64,000 nucleotides of DNA from Polaribacter ponticola (GCF_026191475.2 NZ_JAOSLC020000002.1:644001-708000), one strand, 5' to 3'. Positions 1-10,076 are shown, counted from the stretch's first letter. Notes: a model not told the origin generated them from the letters alone. Made by a program: numbers and translations.

Positions 1-52
1 AGCATATCCAGTATCAAAAACAGTATTATTAGGAATTAATTTAACACTTTAA
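1..52 (+). CDS. SusC/RagA-type TonB-dependent outer membrane receptor, C-terminal end only
   Basis: The frame starting at base 2 is open and encodes the last 16 residues, ending in GINLTL and TAA at 50-52. An alternating hydrophobic strand finishing at an aromatic or leucine residue is the usual last beta-strand of SusC/RagA porins. It sits 10 bases before a SusD gene, the invariant SusC-SusD order. The rest lies outside the window. The family imports oligosaccharides through the outer membrane with SusD as its lid. The call rests on the short tail plus context. Confidence 0.7.
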   Translation, partial: AYPVSKTVLLGINLTL

Positions 53-62
53 AATAAAAAAC

Positions 63-1745
63 ATGAAAAAAATATTATTAACAGCATTAATTGTAAGTGC
101 TTTTACAATTACTTCGTGTGATAAAGAATTAGATATTAACCCGCAAGGATCACTTACAGAAGGTGTTATCCCTCAAGATGAAGTTTGGGTTGGACAGCAA
201 CTAATTAGTGCATATGCAATGTTAGATGGTCATCCAAATTATTTTTGGGCACCTGCTTCCAATTGGGCATTAGGAGATGTTGCTTCAGATGATTTTTATA
301 AAGGATCAAGTAGTGGAGATCAGCCACCACTTAATGATGTAGAGCGTTATACACCAGGTACTACAAACATCTATTTAAGTAGAAAGTGGAATAGTATTTA
401 TGATGGTATTAATAAATGTAACCAAACATTACGCTCTGCAGAAACTGCTTTAGAGCAAGGTGCATCTGCTAGTAAAATAAATGTTTTAGTTGCAGAAGCA
501 AAGTTCTTAAGAGCTCATTACCACATGGATGCTAAAAAAATATGGAATAATATTCCATACATTATAGAAACAACAACAGAGGTACCTTCTAACGAAGTAG
601 ACTCCTGGGTTAATATCGAAGAAGATTTATTATTTGCAATTGATAATTTACCAAATTTTCAGGACGATAAAGGAAGACCAACCTCATGGGTGGCTAAATC
701 ATATTTAGCAAAAGCTCACATGTTTCAAAAAGATTTAGCTAGTGCTAAACCAGTTTTAGATGATGTAATAAATAATGGTCCTTATGCTTTAGTTTCTAAT
801 TACCATGATAATTTTAATGGTGATAAAAACAACAATTCAGAATCTATATTTGCTGTTCAAAATTCAGTAAACGATGGTGGAGATGGAGTTTGGAATGGTA
901 ATGCTGGAAACAGATTAAATCATCCTTATGCATCAGATGCTCCTGGTGGTGGATGTTGTGGTTTTTTTCAACCTACTCAAAATTTGGTAAACGCTTATAA
1001 AACAGATGCAAATGGCCTACCATTGTTAGATACTTTTAATGATGTTGATGTAAAAAATGATCAAGGAATACCTTCTAGCGATCCATTTACACCTTACACT
1101 GGTACTTTAGACCCAAGATTAGATTGGACTGTTGGTAGAAGAGGAATAGAATATTTAGGATGGGGAAATATGCCAGGAATGAGATGGACAAGAGACCAAG
1201 GTAACGGAGGTCCATATGTTGGTAAAAAACATGAGTATTTAAAATCTCAAGAAGGTACAATATCATCTTCCACTTCTGGTGCTTTTAATGCTATTAACAC
1301 TCCATTAATTAGATATTCTGATGTCTTACTATGGAGAGCAGAAATACATGCAGAAAATAACGAGTTAGATTTAGCAAAAAACCTTGTAAACCAAATAAGA
1401 AGACGTGCTGCAAACCCAAATGGTTTTGTAAAAGATGCTAATGGAAATGACGCTGCTAATTATGTAATTAAAGAATACACTTCTTTTCCATCAAAAGAGT
1501 ATGCAGTAAAAGCGGTTCGTTTTGAGCGTAGATTAGAATTAGCTTCAGAAGGGCATAGATTTTTTGATTTAGTTCGTTGGGGTATTGCTAAAGATGTTCT
1601 TAACAACTACATAACAGAGGAGCAAACGAAACGTGTATACTTAAGCGGAGCGGCTTTTGCTAATGGTAAAAATGAGTACTACCCTATTCCATTAGATGCA
1701 ATCAATTCTTCAGATAATGTTTTAAAACAAAATTCTGGATATTAA
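63..1745 (+). CDS. SusD/RagB family outer membrane glycan-binding lipoprotein
   Basis: Surface lipoprotein that binds glycan and closes over the SusC porin. Residues 1-18 are a lipoprotein signal peptide with lipobox ending TSC (Cys19). The body is 560 aa, normal for the family, with the TPR-rich SusD fold. The C-terminal signature is clear: a RAEIHAE helix, then the QIRRRA segment and FERRLELASEGHRFFDLVRW at about residues 482-502. It follows the SusC end directly and heads a locus with a sugar permease and two alpha-mannosidases, so mannose-containing glycan is the likely ligand (inference). A strong hairpin follows the gene. Confidence 0.95.
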   Translation: MKKILLTALIVSAFTITSCDKELDINPQGSLTEGVIPQDEVWVGQQLISAYAMLDGHPNYFWAPASNWALGDVASDDFYKGSSSGDQPPLNDVERYTPGTTNIYLSRKWNSIYDGINKCNQTLRSAETALEQGASASKINVLVAEAKFLRAHYHMDAKKIWNNIPYIIETTTEVPSNEVDSWVNIEEDLLFAIDNLPNFQDDKGRPTSWVAKSYLAKAHMFQKDLASAKPVLDDVINNGPYALVSNYHDNFNGDKNNNSESIFAVQNSVNDGGDGVWNGNAGNRLNHPYASDAPGGGCCGFFQPTQNLVNAYKTDANGLPLLDTFNDVDVKNDQGIPSSDPFTPYTGTLDPRLDWTVGRRGIEYLGWGNMPGMRWTRDQGNGGPYVGKKHEYLKSQEGTISSSTSGAFNAINTPLIRYSDVLLWRAEIHAENNELDLAKNLVNQIRRRAANPNGFVKDANGNDAANYVIKEYTSFPSKEYAVKAVRFERRLELASEGHRFFDLVRWGIAKDVLNNYITEEQTKRVYLSGAAFANGKNEYYPIPLDAINSSDNVLKQNSGY

Positions 1746-1781
1746 TATAAAAATGATTTTGATTTGAGTTAATTTGAATTA

Positions 1782-1819
1782 TGAAGGGCAATATCTATAA
1801 GTATTGCCTTTCATTTTTT
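1782..1819 (+). terminator. Intrinsic terminator after susD
   Basis: A 12-bp stem (1782-1793 with 1802-1813, one G-T pair) and an 8-base loop are followed by six T. It would separate susCD from the downstream permease-mannosidase genes or attenuate between them. Confidence 0.8.
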
Positions 1820-1856
1820 CTATTAAATTTAACTAAAAAAATACTATAAACTATTT

Positions 1857-3173
1857 ATGAAGCAACAAAAAACTTATCGCACTTCTTTTATCTTATTAAC
1901 TACTTTATTTTTTCTTTGGGGGTTTATAACAGTATTAGTAGATTCTTTAATTCCTCGTTTAAGAGAATTGTTTACCTTAACTTATTTTCAAGCTGGTATG
2001 GTGCAATTTGCATTTTTCGGAGCTTATTTCTTACTCTCCATTCCTGCAAGTTATATGCTATCTAAAATTGGTTATAAAAAAGGTATTATTTTAGGATTAG
2101 TTACTATGGCATTGGGCTGTTTACTTTTTTACCCAGCAGCTTCTTATCGTGTGTTTGGTGTTTTTATGTTAGCTTATTTTATTTTAGCTGGTGGTATGAC
2201 AATTTTGCAAGTAGCAGCAAATCCTTACGTTGCTATTTTAGGATCTGAAGATGGTGCTTCTAGTAGATTGAATTTATCACAAGCCTTTAATTCTTTAGGA
2301 GCAGCAATAGCACCTTTAATTGGAGCTTTATTTATTTTAAGTGATAAAATAAAAACAAAAGATGAAATTTCTGGACTTACAGAAACTGCAAAAGAGAGTT
2401 ATTTTACATCCGAAGCTTTGGCTGTGCAAACTCCTTTTCTTGGTTTGGCTTTATTTACCATTGCAATAGCGGTCGTTTTTCTTTTTGCTAAATTACCAAA
2501 ACTAATTAAAGAAACAACAATAGAAGGTACCTATACAGATGCTTTTAAACAAAAGAATCTTATGCAAGGTGTTTTAGCCATTTTGTTTTATGTTGGAGCA
2601 GAAGTAGCTATTGGAAGCTATTTAGTAAACTACTTTTTAGATATGAATCTTGTAGCCATTATTAAAGAAAATGAATTGATGAGATCTATTGCAGAAGGCC
2701 TACTAAACTCTGGTCTTGCCAATAATGATAACAAAGCAATTGTAGGTGTATTTGTTGTGTTTTATTGGTCTGGAGCTATGGTTGGTAGGTTTGTAGGATC
2801 TTATTTAACCAAAATAATGAAACCAGGAAAAGTATTGGGTATTTTTGCAAGTATTGCTATCACGTTAATTTTAATCTCAATTAGTACTACAGGTTTATTA
2901 AGTATGTGGAGTATTTTGGCTGTTGGGTTATTTAATTCAATTATGTTTCCTACAATATTTACATTAGCTATAAAGGGTATTGGAGAATTAAAGCCAAAAG
3001 CATCTGGTTTGTTATGTACAGCTATAGTTGGTGGTGCAATTATTCCGCCTCTTTATGGGTATTTTACAGATATTATAGGTTTTAAAGCAGCTTTGGTATT
3101 TGTTATTATTTGTTACGCTTATATTTTATGGTATGGGTATAAAAACTCTAAAAAAACAATTTTATATGTTTAA
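1857..3173 (+). CDS. FucP-type sugar:H+ symporter, major facilitator superfamily
   Basis: Inner membrane permease of 438 aa with about 12 hydrophobic helices. The N-terminal FLLTTLFFLWGF type start and the NPYVAILG ... SRLNLSQAFNSLGA segment (about residues 120-150) are typical of the fucose/glucose/galactose permease (FucP) group. The stop codon overlaps the start of the next GH92 gene by 8 bases, so the two are translationally coupled. Placed in an alpha-mannosidase locus, it probably takes up the released monosaccharide, plausibly mannose; the substrate cannot be read from sequence alone. Confidence 0.87.
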   Translation: MKQQKTYRTSFILLTTLFFLWGFITVLVDSLIPRLRELFTLTYFQAGMVQFAFFGAYFLLSIPASYMLSKIGYKKGIILGLVTMALGCLLFYPAASYRVFGVFMLAYFILAGGMTILQVAANPYVAILGSEDGASSRLNLSQAFNSLGAAIAPLIGALFILSDKIKTKDEISGLTETAKESYFTSEALAVQTPFLGLALFTIAIAVVFLFAKLPKLIKETTIEGTYTDAFKQKNLMQGVLAILFYVGAEVAIGSYLVNYFLDMNLVAIIKENELMRSIAEGLLNSGLANNDNKAIVGVFVVFYWSGAMVGRFVGSYLTKIMKPGKVLGIFASIAITLILISISTTGLLSMWSILAVGLFNSIMFPTIFTLAIKGIGELKPKASGLLCTAIVGGAIIPPLYGYFTDIIGFKAALVFVIICYAYILWYGYKNSKKTILYV

Positions 3174-5508
3174 AAAAATGTCACTTATCCTTTTAGTAGG
3201 AATCCTTTTTAGTTGTAAAAATGAAACTTCAAAAGAAGGAAACAAAGAAGAATTTAACACTTCAAAAAAAGATTATACGCAATATGTAAATCCATTTATA
3301 GGCACTAGTAAAATGGGGCATGTTTTTCCTGGAGCAACAGCACCGTTTGGTATGGTGCAATTAAGTCCGCAAACCAATTTTGAGGTTATGTTTGACGATA
3401 AAGGAAGATACAATGCAGAAACGTATGAATATTGTGCAGGTTACCAGCACAAAGATTCTACAATTGTAGGTTTTGCACACACAAATTTTAGTGGAACAGG
3501 GCATGCAGATTTAGGAGATTTCTTGGTAATGCCAACTACTGGAGATTTGGTGTTAGATCCTTTAGAAACTAAAGAGAATAAAAAAGGCTTTTACTCTACT
3601 TTTTCTCATAATAAAGAAGAAGCCTCACCAGGGTATTACAAGGTAGATTTAGATAGTTATGGTATTAAGGCAGAATTAACTGCTAGTGAGCGTGTTGGTT
3701 TTCATCAATATACTTTTCCAAAATCTAATGATGCACATGTTATTTTAGATTTGGTGTATAATGTGTATCATCATGATAACAAAAATGTTTGGACATTTAT
3801 CCGCGTAGAAAATGATACTTTAATTACAGGTTACAGGCAAACAAAGGGTTGGGCAAGAACCAAAAAAGTGTTTTTTGCAATGCAATTTTCTAAACCTTTT
3901 AAAAGCTACGGGCATAAAAAATATGATGAAATTAAATATGATGGCTTTTATCGTAGATTTAAACAAGATAAAAATTTCCCAGAAATGGCTGGTAAAGATA
4001 TAAGAGCTTATTTTAATTTTGATACAGAAGAAGGTGAAAAAATCAATATTAAATTTGCGCTTTCACCAGTAAGTACAAATGGAGCGTTAAAAAATTTAAA
4101 AGCAGAAATACCGCATTGGAACTTTAATAAAACAAGAGAAGAAACCAAAAGGAAGTGGAACAAAGAATTGTCTAAAATAGAAGTTACCACTTTAACTGAA
4201 GGAGATAAAACTAATTTCTATACAGCCATGTATCATACAAACCTATCACCTATAATTTATGAAGATGTAGATGGGCAATATAGAGGTTTAGATCAAAATA
4301 TTTATACTTCAGATGGGTTTACTAATTACACTATTTTTTCGCTTTGGGATACTTATAGGGCACTACACCCTTTATTCAATATTACACAACCAAAACGAAA
4401 TAATGATATGATAAAAAGTATGTTAGCACACCAAGAACAAAATGTACATAACATGTTGCCAATTTGGTCTCATTATGCAAATGAAAATTGGTGTATGATT
4501 GGTTACCATGCAACTTCTGTAATTGCAGATGCTATGGCTAAAAATGTTGGAGATTTTGATTATAAGCGTGCATTAAATGCTTCTGTAGCTACTGCAAATG
4601 TTAGATATTTTGCTGGTTTAGGAGATTATATAGATTATAAATATGTACCAGATGATAAAAGTAGTTCTTCTGTTTCTAAAACATTAGAGTATGCTTATAA
4701 TGACTGGTGTATTGCACAAATGGCTAAAGAAGTAAACAATACTACTGTAGAAGATGTGTTTACAAAACGATCTGAATATTATAAAAACGTGTACGACCCA
4801 TCAATTGGTTTTATGCGTCCAAAATTATCAGACGGAACTTTTAGAAAAAACTTTGACCCAATGGACACACATGGGCAAGGTTTTATTGAAGGAAATGCTT
4901 GGAATTATGGATTGTATGTACCTCAAAATATTGACAAAATGGTAAGTATGATGGGCGGTAAAGAACGTTTTACAACACAATTAGATTCTTTATTTACTAT
5001 GGAAATTGCAGACAAGTATATAGAAAATCATGAAGATATTACAAGAGACGGAATTATAGGGAATTATGTACATGGTAATGAGCCAGGTCATCACATACCA
5101 TATTTATATAATTGGACAGGCAGACCAGAGAAAACACAAGCACGTGTTCGTATGATTATGGATACCATGTATGCGCCAACAGTAGAGGGTTTATGCGGTA
5201 ATGATGATGCCGGACAAATGAGTGCTTGGTACATTTTTAGTTCTTTAGGTTTTTATCCTGTTACTCCAGGTTCTGCAGATTATGCAATTGGTAGTCCTTT
5301 GGTAAAGGAAGCTGTTATAAATTTAGAAAGTGGTAAAACCTTTACCATAAAAACTGAAAACCAAAGTAAAGAGAATGTTTACATTCAAAAAGCAACTTTA
5401 AACGGCAAAGAAATTTCATCACCAATATTAAATCATAATGATATTGAAAAAGGAGGTACGTTAACTTTTTATTTAGGAGATAAGCCTAGTAAGCTTTGGA
5501 GTAACTAA
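3166..5508 (+). CDS. GH92 family alpha-mannosidase, lipoprotein
   Basis: Calcium-dependent exo-alpha-mannosidase of glycoside hydrolase family 92, 780 aa. I start it at 3166 because MFKKMSLILLVGILFSC is a clean lipoprotein signal; a longer frame exists but runs inside the permease gene. The N-terminal beta-sandwich begins YVNPFIGT and has PFGMVQLSPQ. The catalytic (alpha/alpha)6 domain carries HGNEPGHH (His636) and GLCGNDDAGQMSAWY, whose Asp680/Asp681 are where family members hold the catalytic base pair. GH92 enzymes invert the anomeric carbon and differ in linkage preference (1,2; 1,3; 1,4; 1,6), which I cannot assign. Confidence 0.95.
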   Translation: MFKKMSLILLVGILFSCKNETSKEGNKEEFNTSKKDYTQYVNPFIGTSKMGHVFPGATAPFGMVQLSPQTNFEVMFDDKGRYNAETYEYCAGYQHKDSTIVGFAHTNFSGTGHADLGDFLVMPTTGDLVLDPLETKENKKGFYSTFSHNKEEASPGYYKVDLDSYGIKAELTASERVGFHQYTFPKSNDAHVILDLVYNVYHHDNKNVWTFIRVENDTLITGYRQTKGWARTKKVFFAMQFSKPFKSYGHKKYDEIKYDGFYRRFKQDKNFPEMAGKDIRAYFNFDTEEGEKINIKFALSPVSTNGALKNLKAEIPHWNFNKTREETKRKWNKELSKIEVTTLTEGDKTNFYTAMYHTNLSPIIYEDVDGQYRGLDQNIYTSDGFTNYTIFSLWDTYRALHPLFNITQPKRNNDMIKSMLAHQEQNVHNMLPIWSHYANENWCMIGYHATSVIADAMAKNVGDFDYKRALNASVATANVRYFAGLGDYIDYKYVPDDKSSSSVSKTLEYAYNDWCIAQMAKEVNNTTVEDVFTKRSEYYKNVYDPSIGFMRPKLSDGTFRKNFDPMDTHGQGFIEGNAWNYGLYVPQNIDKMVSMMGGKERFTTQLDSLFTMEIADKYIENHEDITRDGIIGNYVHGNEPGHHIPYLYNWTGRPEKTQARVRMIMDTMYAPTVEGLCGNDDAGQMSAWYIFSSLGFYPVTPGSADYAIGSPLVKEAVINLESGKTFTIKTENQSKENVYIQKATLNGKEISSPILNHNDIEKGGTLTFYLGDKPSKLWSN

Positions 5509-5534
5509 AAATTATTATTAAAAAACGATTCATT

Positions 5535-8480
5535 ATGAAAAGAATTTTCATATTTCTTTCAGCTATTTTAATAATAGCATGTTCAGAAAACACAGTAAAG
5601 ACTCCTGTAGATTATGTAAATGTTTTTATTGGTACAAAAGCACCAGGACATACATACCCTGGGCCAACCTTACCATTTGGTATGGTACAATTAGGGCCAG
5701 ATACAAGAAACGATCATACCAGTTGGCCAGCATGTGCAGGTTATGACTATACCGATACTTCTATTTTTGGTTTTACACATACGCATTTATCGGGTACAGG
5801 TGTGCCAGATTTAGGCGATATTTTGTTAATGCCAACTACAGGAAAAATTCAAACAGAAACCGGAACTATTGAAAATACAGAATCTGGATACCGATCTAAA
5901 TTTAGTCATAAAAACGAAACGGCTTCGCCTGGTTACTATAGTGTTTTATTGGATGATTACAATGTAAAAGCAGAACTAACAACAACGTTAAGAACTGGTA
6001 TGCATCGTTATACGTTTCCAAAAACAGATGCAGCTCATATTATAATAGATCTAGAGCACAGAGATCCTGTTATTGAAGCAGAATTTAATATTATTAGTAA
6101 AACCGAAATTTCTGGGTACAGAAGATCTAAAGCATGGGCAGGAAATCAAAGACAATATTTTGTTGCTAAATTCTCTAAACCTTTTATTTCTTATGAAATT
6201 CTTAATGGAGAATCGGTAGATTCCGTTGGTGTAAAGTTTAACAATAAAAAAATAATTGCGGCTTTAAATTTTAATGCTTCAAATAGTGAGGTTTTAGTGC
6301 AAGTTGCTCTTTCTGCGGTTAGTATAGAAGGTGCTAAAAAGAATTTAGAAGCAGAGTTTGCAAATTGGGATTTTGATAAAACAAAAGAGCAAGCTAGAGA
6401 AACTTGGCAAAAATCGTTAAGTAAAATACAAGTAACAGATAATAACGAAGATAAAAAGGAAATATTTTACACTTCATTGTACCATAGCCTTTTAACGCCA
6501 AATTTATATAGTGATGTAGATGGTAAATATAGAGGTATGGATGATGCTGTTCATACCGCAAATGGTTTTAATAATTATACAGTTTTTTCACTTTGGGATA
6601 CTTTTAGAGGGCTTCACCCTTTATTAACAATTGTAGAGCCAAAAGTTACAAGAGATATTGTAGTAACACTTCAAAAAAAATACGAACAATTTGGAGAATT
6701 GCCAATGTGGGAATTGGCAGCAAATGATACAAGATGTATGATTGGTTACCATGCAGTTTCTGTAATGGCAGATGCGTATGTAAAAGGCATAACAGATGTA
6801 GATGCTAATAAGGTGTTAGAAGCAATGGTTGCAAGTGCAAACGTAAATAAAAGAGGTATTAATTATTATACAGAATTAGGATTTGTACCAACAAATAAAA
6901 GTAGTCAATCTGTTTCTAAAACACTAGAATATGCTTATGATGATTGGTGCATTGCACAAATGGCGAAAGCTATTGGTAATACTGAAATGTATGATGAGTT
7001 TTCTAAAAGAGCCCGTTTTTTTGAAAATTTATTCGACAAAGAAACCAATTTTATGCGTCCAAGATATTCAGACAGAAAATGGTATGAAAATTTTGATCCA
7101 ACCTCTGTAGGACAAACTTATAATTTTAATTTTACTGAAGGCAATTCTTACCAATACAGCTTATTTGTGCCGCATGATATTGCAACAATGGTAGAATTAG
7201 TTGGTGGTGAAAAACATTTTGATGAATGGTTAGACAACTTGTTTAATGCACACGCCGATGAGGAAGAAGAAGATTCTGATGTTTCTGGTTTAATTGGGCA
7301 ATATGCTCATGGTAATGAACCAAGTCATCACATAGCTTATTTGTATAATTATGTAGGTAAGCCATGGAAAACTCAAGAAAAAGTTCATGAAATTTTAAAT
7401 AAATTATACTCTTCTGAAGCAGATGGTTTGTGTGGGAATGATGATGCTGGTCAAATGTCTGCCTGGTATGTATTAAGTAGTTTAGGTTTTTATTCTGTAA
7501 CACCAGGAAGCCCTAATTATGTTATTGCAAGTCCAAGTTTTAAAGAAGCTGTTCTGGATTTAGATAATGGAAAAAAATTCACAATTAAAGCAAATAATGC
7601 TTCAAAAGAAAATATTTATTTTTCTTCTTTAACATTAAACGGAAAAGCATATCCATATTCATATTTAAAACACGAAGATATTTTAAAAGGAGGAGAATTG
7701 GTTTTTGAAATGACGAATGTACCAAATAAAGAATGGGCAACAAATAAAGAATTTTGGCCATTGTCTGACACGCAAAAGACGGTTAAAATTCCATTTTTAA
7801 AATCTGATGATAAAGTCTTTTTAAATTCTATGACTGTAGATTTAGATTGTGAAACTACCAATACAGAAATTTTTTATACAACAGATGGTTCTGAACCAAA
7901 CCAAACTAGTAAAAAATTTACCAAACCATTTAATATTAATAAAACTACGATTTTAAAGGTTAAAGCATATCATAATAAAATAGCCCCTAGTTATACAGCT
8001 GTTTACAACCTAGAAAAACAAAAACCTGTTAAGAATATTAATAGAAATCAGTTAGTAAACGGGCTTAACTATGGTTATTATGAAGGTATTTTTAGATCTG
8101 TTTATGATTTTTCTAGAGAACAACCTATAGAAACAGGTGTTGTAAATACTGTTGAAATTTCTAAAAAAATTAGAGATGAATGGATTGGTTTTGATTTTAC
8201 AGGTTATATAGATATTCCAGAATCTGGTACTTATAATTTTGAAATATCTGCAAATGATGGTGCTCAACTTTTAATAGATAGTAATGAATTATTTGAAAGT
8301 GATGGAAGAAAATCTTTCAGTTTTACTCAAAAAAATGATATCATTTTATCCAAAGGGCTTCATAAATTTGAGGTTAAATATTTTCAATGTTCAGATAACA
8401 TAGGGTTAAATGTATTTTGGAAAGGATCAAATTTTAAAAGACAAGAAATTCCTGCAATATCATTTTATCGAAAAAAATAA
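5535..8480 (+). CDS. GH92 family alpha-mannosidase with C-terminal CHB_HEX-like and PA14 domains, lipoprotein
   Basis: Second GH92 alpha-mannosidase, 981 aa. A lipoprotein signal ends at Cys17 (LIIACSEN). The GH92 core (about residues 25-735) has YVNVFIGTKAPGHTYPG, HGNEPSHH (His592) and GNDDAGQ (Asp636/Asp637). It is longer than its neighbour because of two added modules. Residues about 745-830 look like a chitobiase C-terminal domain (EIFYTTDGSEP). Residues about 840-980 look like a PA14 domain (FTGYIDIPESGTYNFEISAN, then DGAQLLID). PA14 in such enzymes usually binds sugar. It follows the first GH92 by 26 bases; the pair probably attacks different linkages of one glycan (inference). Confidence 0.93.
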   Translation: MKRIFIFLSAILIIACSENTVKTPVDYVNVFIGTKAPGHTYPGPTLPFGMVQLGPDTRNDHTSWPACAGYDYTDTSIFGFTHTHLSGTGVPDLGDILLMPTTGKIQTETGTIENTESGYRSKFSHKNETASPGYYSVLLDDYNVKAELTTTLRTGMHRYTFPKTDAAHIIIDLEHRDPVIEAEFNIISKTEISGYRRSKAWAGNQRQYFVAKFSKPFISYEILNGESVDSVGVKFNNKKIIAALNFNASNSEVLVQVALSAVSIEGAKKNLEAEFANWDFDKTKEQARETWQKSLSKIQVTDNNEDKKEIFYTSLYHSLLTPNLYSDVDGKYRGMDDAVHTANGFNNYTVFSLWDTFRGLHPLLTIVEPKVTRDIVVTLQKKYEQFGELPMWELAANDTRCMIGYHAVSVMADAYVKGITDVDANKVLEAMVASANVNKRGINYYTELGFVPTNKSSQSVSKTLEYAYDDWCIAQMAKAIGNTEMYDEFSKRARFFENLFDKETNFMRPRYSDRKWYENFDPTSVGQTYNFNFTEGNSYQYSLFVPHDIATMVELVGGEKHFDEWLDNLFNAHADEEEEDSDVSGLIGQYAHGNEPSHHIAYLYNYVGKPWKTQEKVHEILNKLYSSEADGLCGNDDAGQMSAWYVLSSLGFYSVTPGSPNYVIASPSFKEAVLDLDNGKKFTIKANNASKENIYFSSLTLNGKAYPYSYLKHEDILKGGELVFEMTNVPNKEWATNKEFWPLSDTQKTVKIPFLKSDDKVFLNSMTVDLDCETTNTEIFYTTDGSEPNQTSKKFTKPFNINKTTILKVKAYHNKIAPSYTAVYNLEKQKPVKNINRNQLVNGLNYGYYEGIFRSVYDFSREQPIETGVVNTVEISKKIRDEWIGFDFTGYIDIPESGTYNFEISANDGAQLLIDSNELFESDGRKSFSFTQKNDIILSKGLHKFEVKYFQCSDNIGLNVFWKGSNFKRQEIPAISFYRKK

Positions 8481-8488
8481 GAGAAATA

Positions 8489-10024
8489 ATGAAAAATAAT
8501 ATTTTATTTTTAAGTTTATGTATTATTGTTATCACAAGTTGTAATACTAAAAAACAAAATATAAATCCTTTTAAGCAAGGGTATAAAAACATAGTAGGTA
8601 AGCAAACTATTTTTAAAAGTAAACAACCCGTTTTTAGTAAAACGGAAGGAATAGCTAAAGTGTTTGATGCTGATAAAAACACCAAATTTTTGGTGGCTAA
8701 CCCAAACAATACAATAACTATAGAAAATAAGACCGAATCTGTTTTAAAAAAGTATGCAATTACTTCTGCTAACGATGCTCCTGGTAGAGATCCTAAAAAT
8801 TGGACGTTAAGTGGTTCTTTAAATGGCGTTTCTTGGGAGATTTTAGATAGACAGAGCAATCAGAAATTTAACAAAAGAGGTGTAACTAATAGTTATTTAT
8901 TAGAAAGTAATAATACATCTTATTCTTTTTATAAATTAGATTTAGAACACTCGAAAACTTCTGTTTATGGCGATGATTATTTACAAATTGCAGAAATTGA
9001 ATTGGTGGCTTTAACAAATGAGCCTATTTCAGAATTTACATCAAACTTAAGTAGAGCTAAAGTAAATGATACAATTCAGTTTCAAGATATATCTGCAAAT
9101 GCTCCAGATTCTTGGCAGTGGATTTTTGAAAATGGAACACCAGCAACAAGTAATTTACAAAACCCAAGTGTTGTTTTTAAAACTCCAGGAAACCATAATG
9201 TTACCTTAATAACAAGTAGTAAGTTTGGTGTAGATACCTTATCTTTAAAAAGAAATATTAAAGTATACGATCCAGAAAATCCGTGGGAAGGATTTTATTA
9301 TCCTAAAATTACACTAACGCCTACAGATACTATTTCCGAAGGTTATAAAAGAGCTATTTCTGTAATTCCAGATTTTAAAAAAGCAATTAATGAAGTTACT
9401 TTAGGAGTTTGTAAACAATTATACCGTAACATATCTGAAGTTCCAGATTTTGGAAAAGTAAATTTTACATTTAATTGGAGTGATGTTTTAGCAGCTAGAG
9501 GAGGTAATGCCGTTGCAATGGAATTATGGTTTAGTACCAAATACATTCAGAATGCATTAAAAAACCAATCTGATGAAGCTGTAAAATATGAATTATATGG
9601 TGTGCTTTGGCATGAATTAACTCATGGGTATCAATTTAGCCCTTCTACTATAGATAATCAATATAAAAGAGGGTATGATTATTTTGCCTTTTTAGAAGGT
9701 GAAGCAGACTTGGTGCGTATAAACGCAGGTTTTCATAAAACAAGACATCCAGATTTAGGTTCCGATAATCATAAATACCTTTCTGGTTATACAGCTACAG
9801 GGTTTTTCTTAAAATGGATTGTAGATACTTATGATAATGACTTTACTTATAAATTTAATGCCTCTGTAAAAACAATAAAACCTTGGAGTTATAAGGCTGC
9901 CGTTAAAGAAATATTAAATAAGGATGTAGATGAATTATGGAAAGAATATGAAATCTATGTAAAAGAATATAATAAAATAAAGAAGCCTAGTAAAAAGAAA
10001 CGATTAGATTGGACAAATATGTAA
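8489..10024 (+). CDS. Lipoprotein with F5/8C-like, PKD and basic secretory protein (BSP) metallopeptidase domains
   Basis: Exported lipoprotein of 511 aa, signal ending at Cys18 (VITSCNT). Residues about 30-165 resemble a discoidin/F5-8 type C domain (DPKNWTLSGSLNGVSWEIL; YLQIAEIEL). Residues about 172-257 are a PKD domain (WQWIFENGTPATSNLQNPSV). Residues about 265-495 match the plant basic secretory protein family: GVLWHELTHGYQF with zinc-site H375-E376-H379, then EGEADLVRINAGF and an LSGYTATGFFLKW segment. The BSP family is proposed to be zinc peptidase-like; activity here is inference. It lies 9 bases after the second mannosidase in one operon, suggesting a glycoprotein substrate. Confidence 0.85.
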   Translation: MKNNILFLSLCIIVITSCNTKKQNINPFKQGYKNIVGKQTIFKSKQPVFSKTEGIAKVFDADKNTKFLVANPNNTITIENKTESVLKKYAITSANDAPGRDPKNWTLSGSLNGVSWEILDRQSNQKFNKRGVTNSYLLESNNTSYSFYKLDLEHSKTSVYGDDYLQIAEIELVALTNEPISEFTSNLSRAKVNDTIQFQDISANAPDSWQWIFENGTPATSNLQNPSVVFKTPGNHNVTLITSSKFGVDTLSLKRNIKVYDPENPWEGFYYPKITLTPTDTISEGYKRAISVIPDFKKAINEVTLGVCKQLYRNISEVPDFGKVNFTFNWSDVLAARGGNAVAMELWFSTKYIQNALKNQSDEAVKYELYGVLWHELTHGYQFSPSTIDNQYKRGYDYFAFLEGEADLVRINAGFHKTRHPDLGSDNHKYLSGYTATGFFLKWIVDTYDNDFTYKFNASVKTIKPWSYKAAVKEILNKDVDELWKEYEIYVKEYNKIKKPSKKKRLDWTNM

Positions 10025-10036
10025 TCTAATTTAAAA

Positions 10037-10076
10037 AAATGGAATTGGTTTAAGAAATCTTAAACCAATTCCATTT
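10037..10076. terminator. Bidirectional terminator between the glycan operon and the AraC-type regulator
   Basis: A perfect 18-bp stem (10037-10054 with 10059-10076) with a 4-base loop. Read on the minus strand it is followed by a long T run; its right arm contains the stop codon (10060-10062) of the regulator when that frame is repaired. It also lies 13 bases after the BSP peptidase stop. Confidence 0.8.

Noticed and set aside
3100..3165. Longer N-terminus of the first GH92 protein
   Set aside because: Would place 22 residues before a clean lipoprotein signal and lie wholly within the permease gene.
7243..7503. Minus-strand His-rich protein, possible metal binder
   Set aside because: His runs are the complement of the conserved GH92 catalytic motifs (HGNEP, GNDDAGQ).
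8434..8859. Minus-strand 141 aa hydrophobic protein opposite the BSP gene
   Set aside because: Complement of signal peptide and F5/8C coding sequence; AT-rich DNA gives such hydrophobic shadows.
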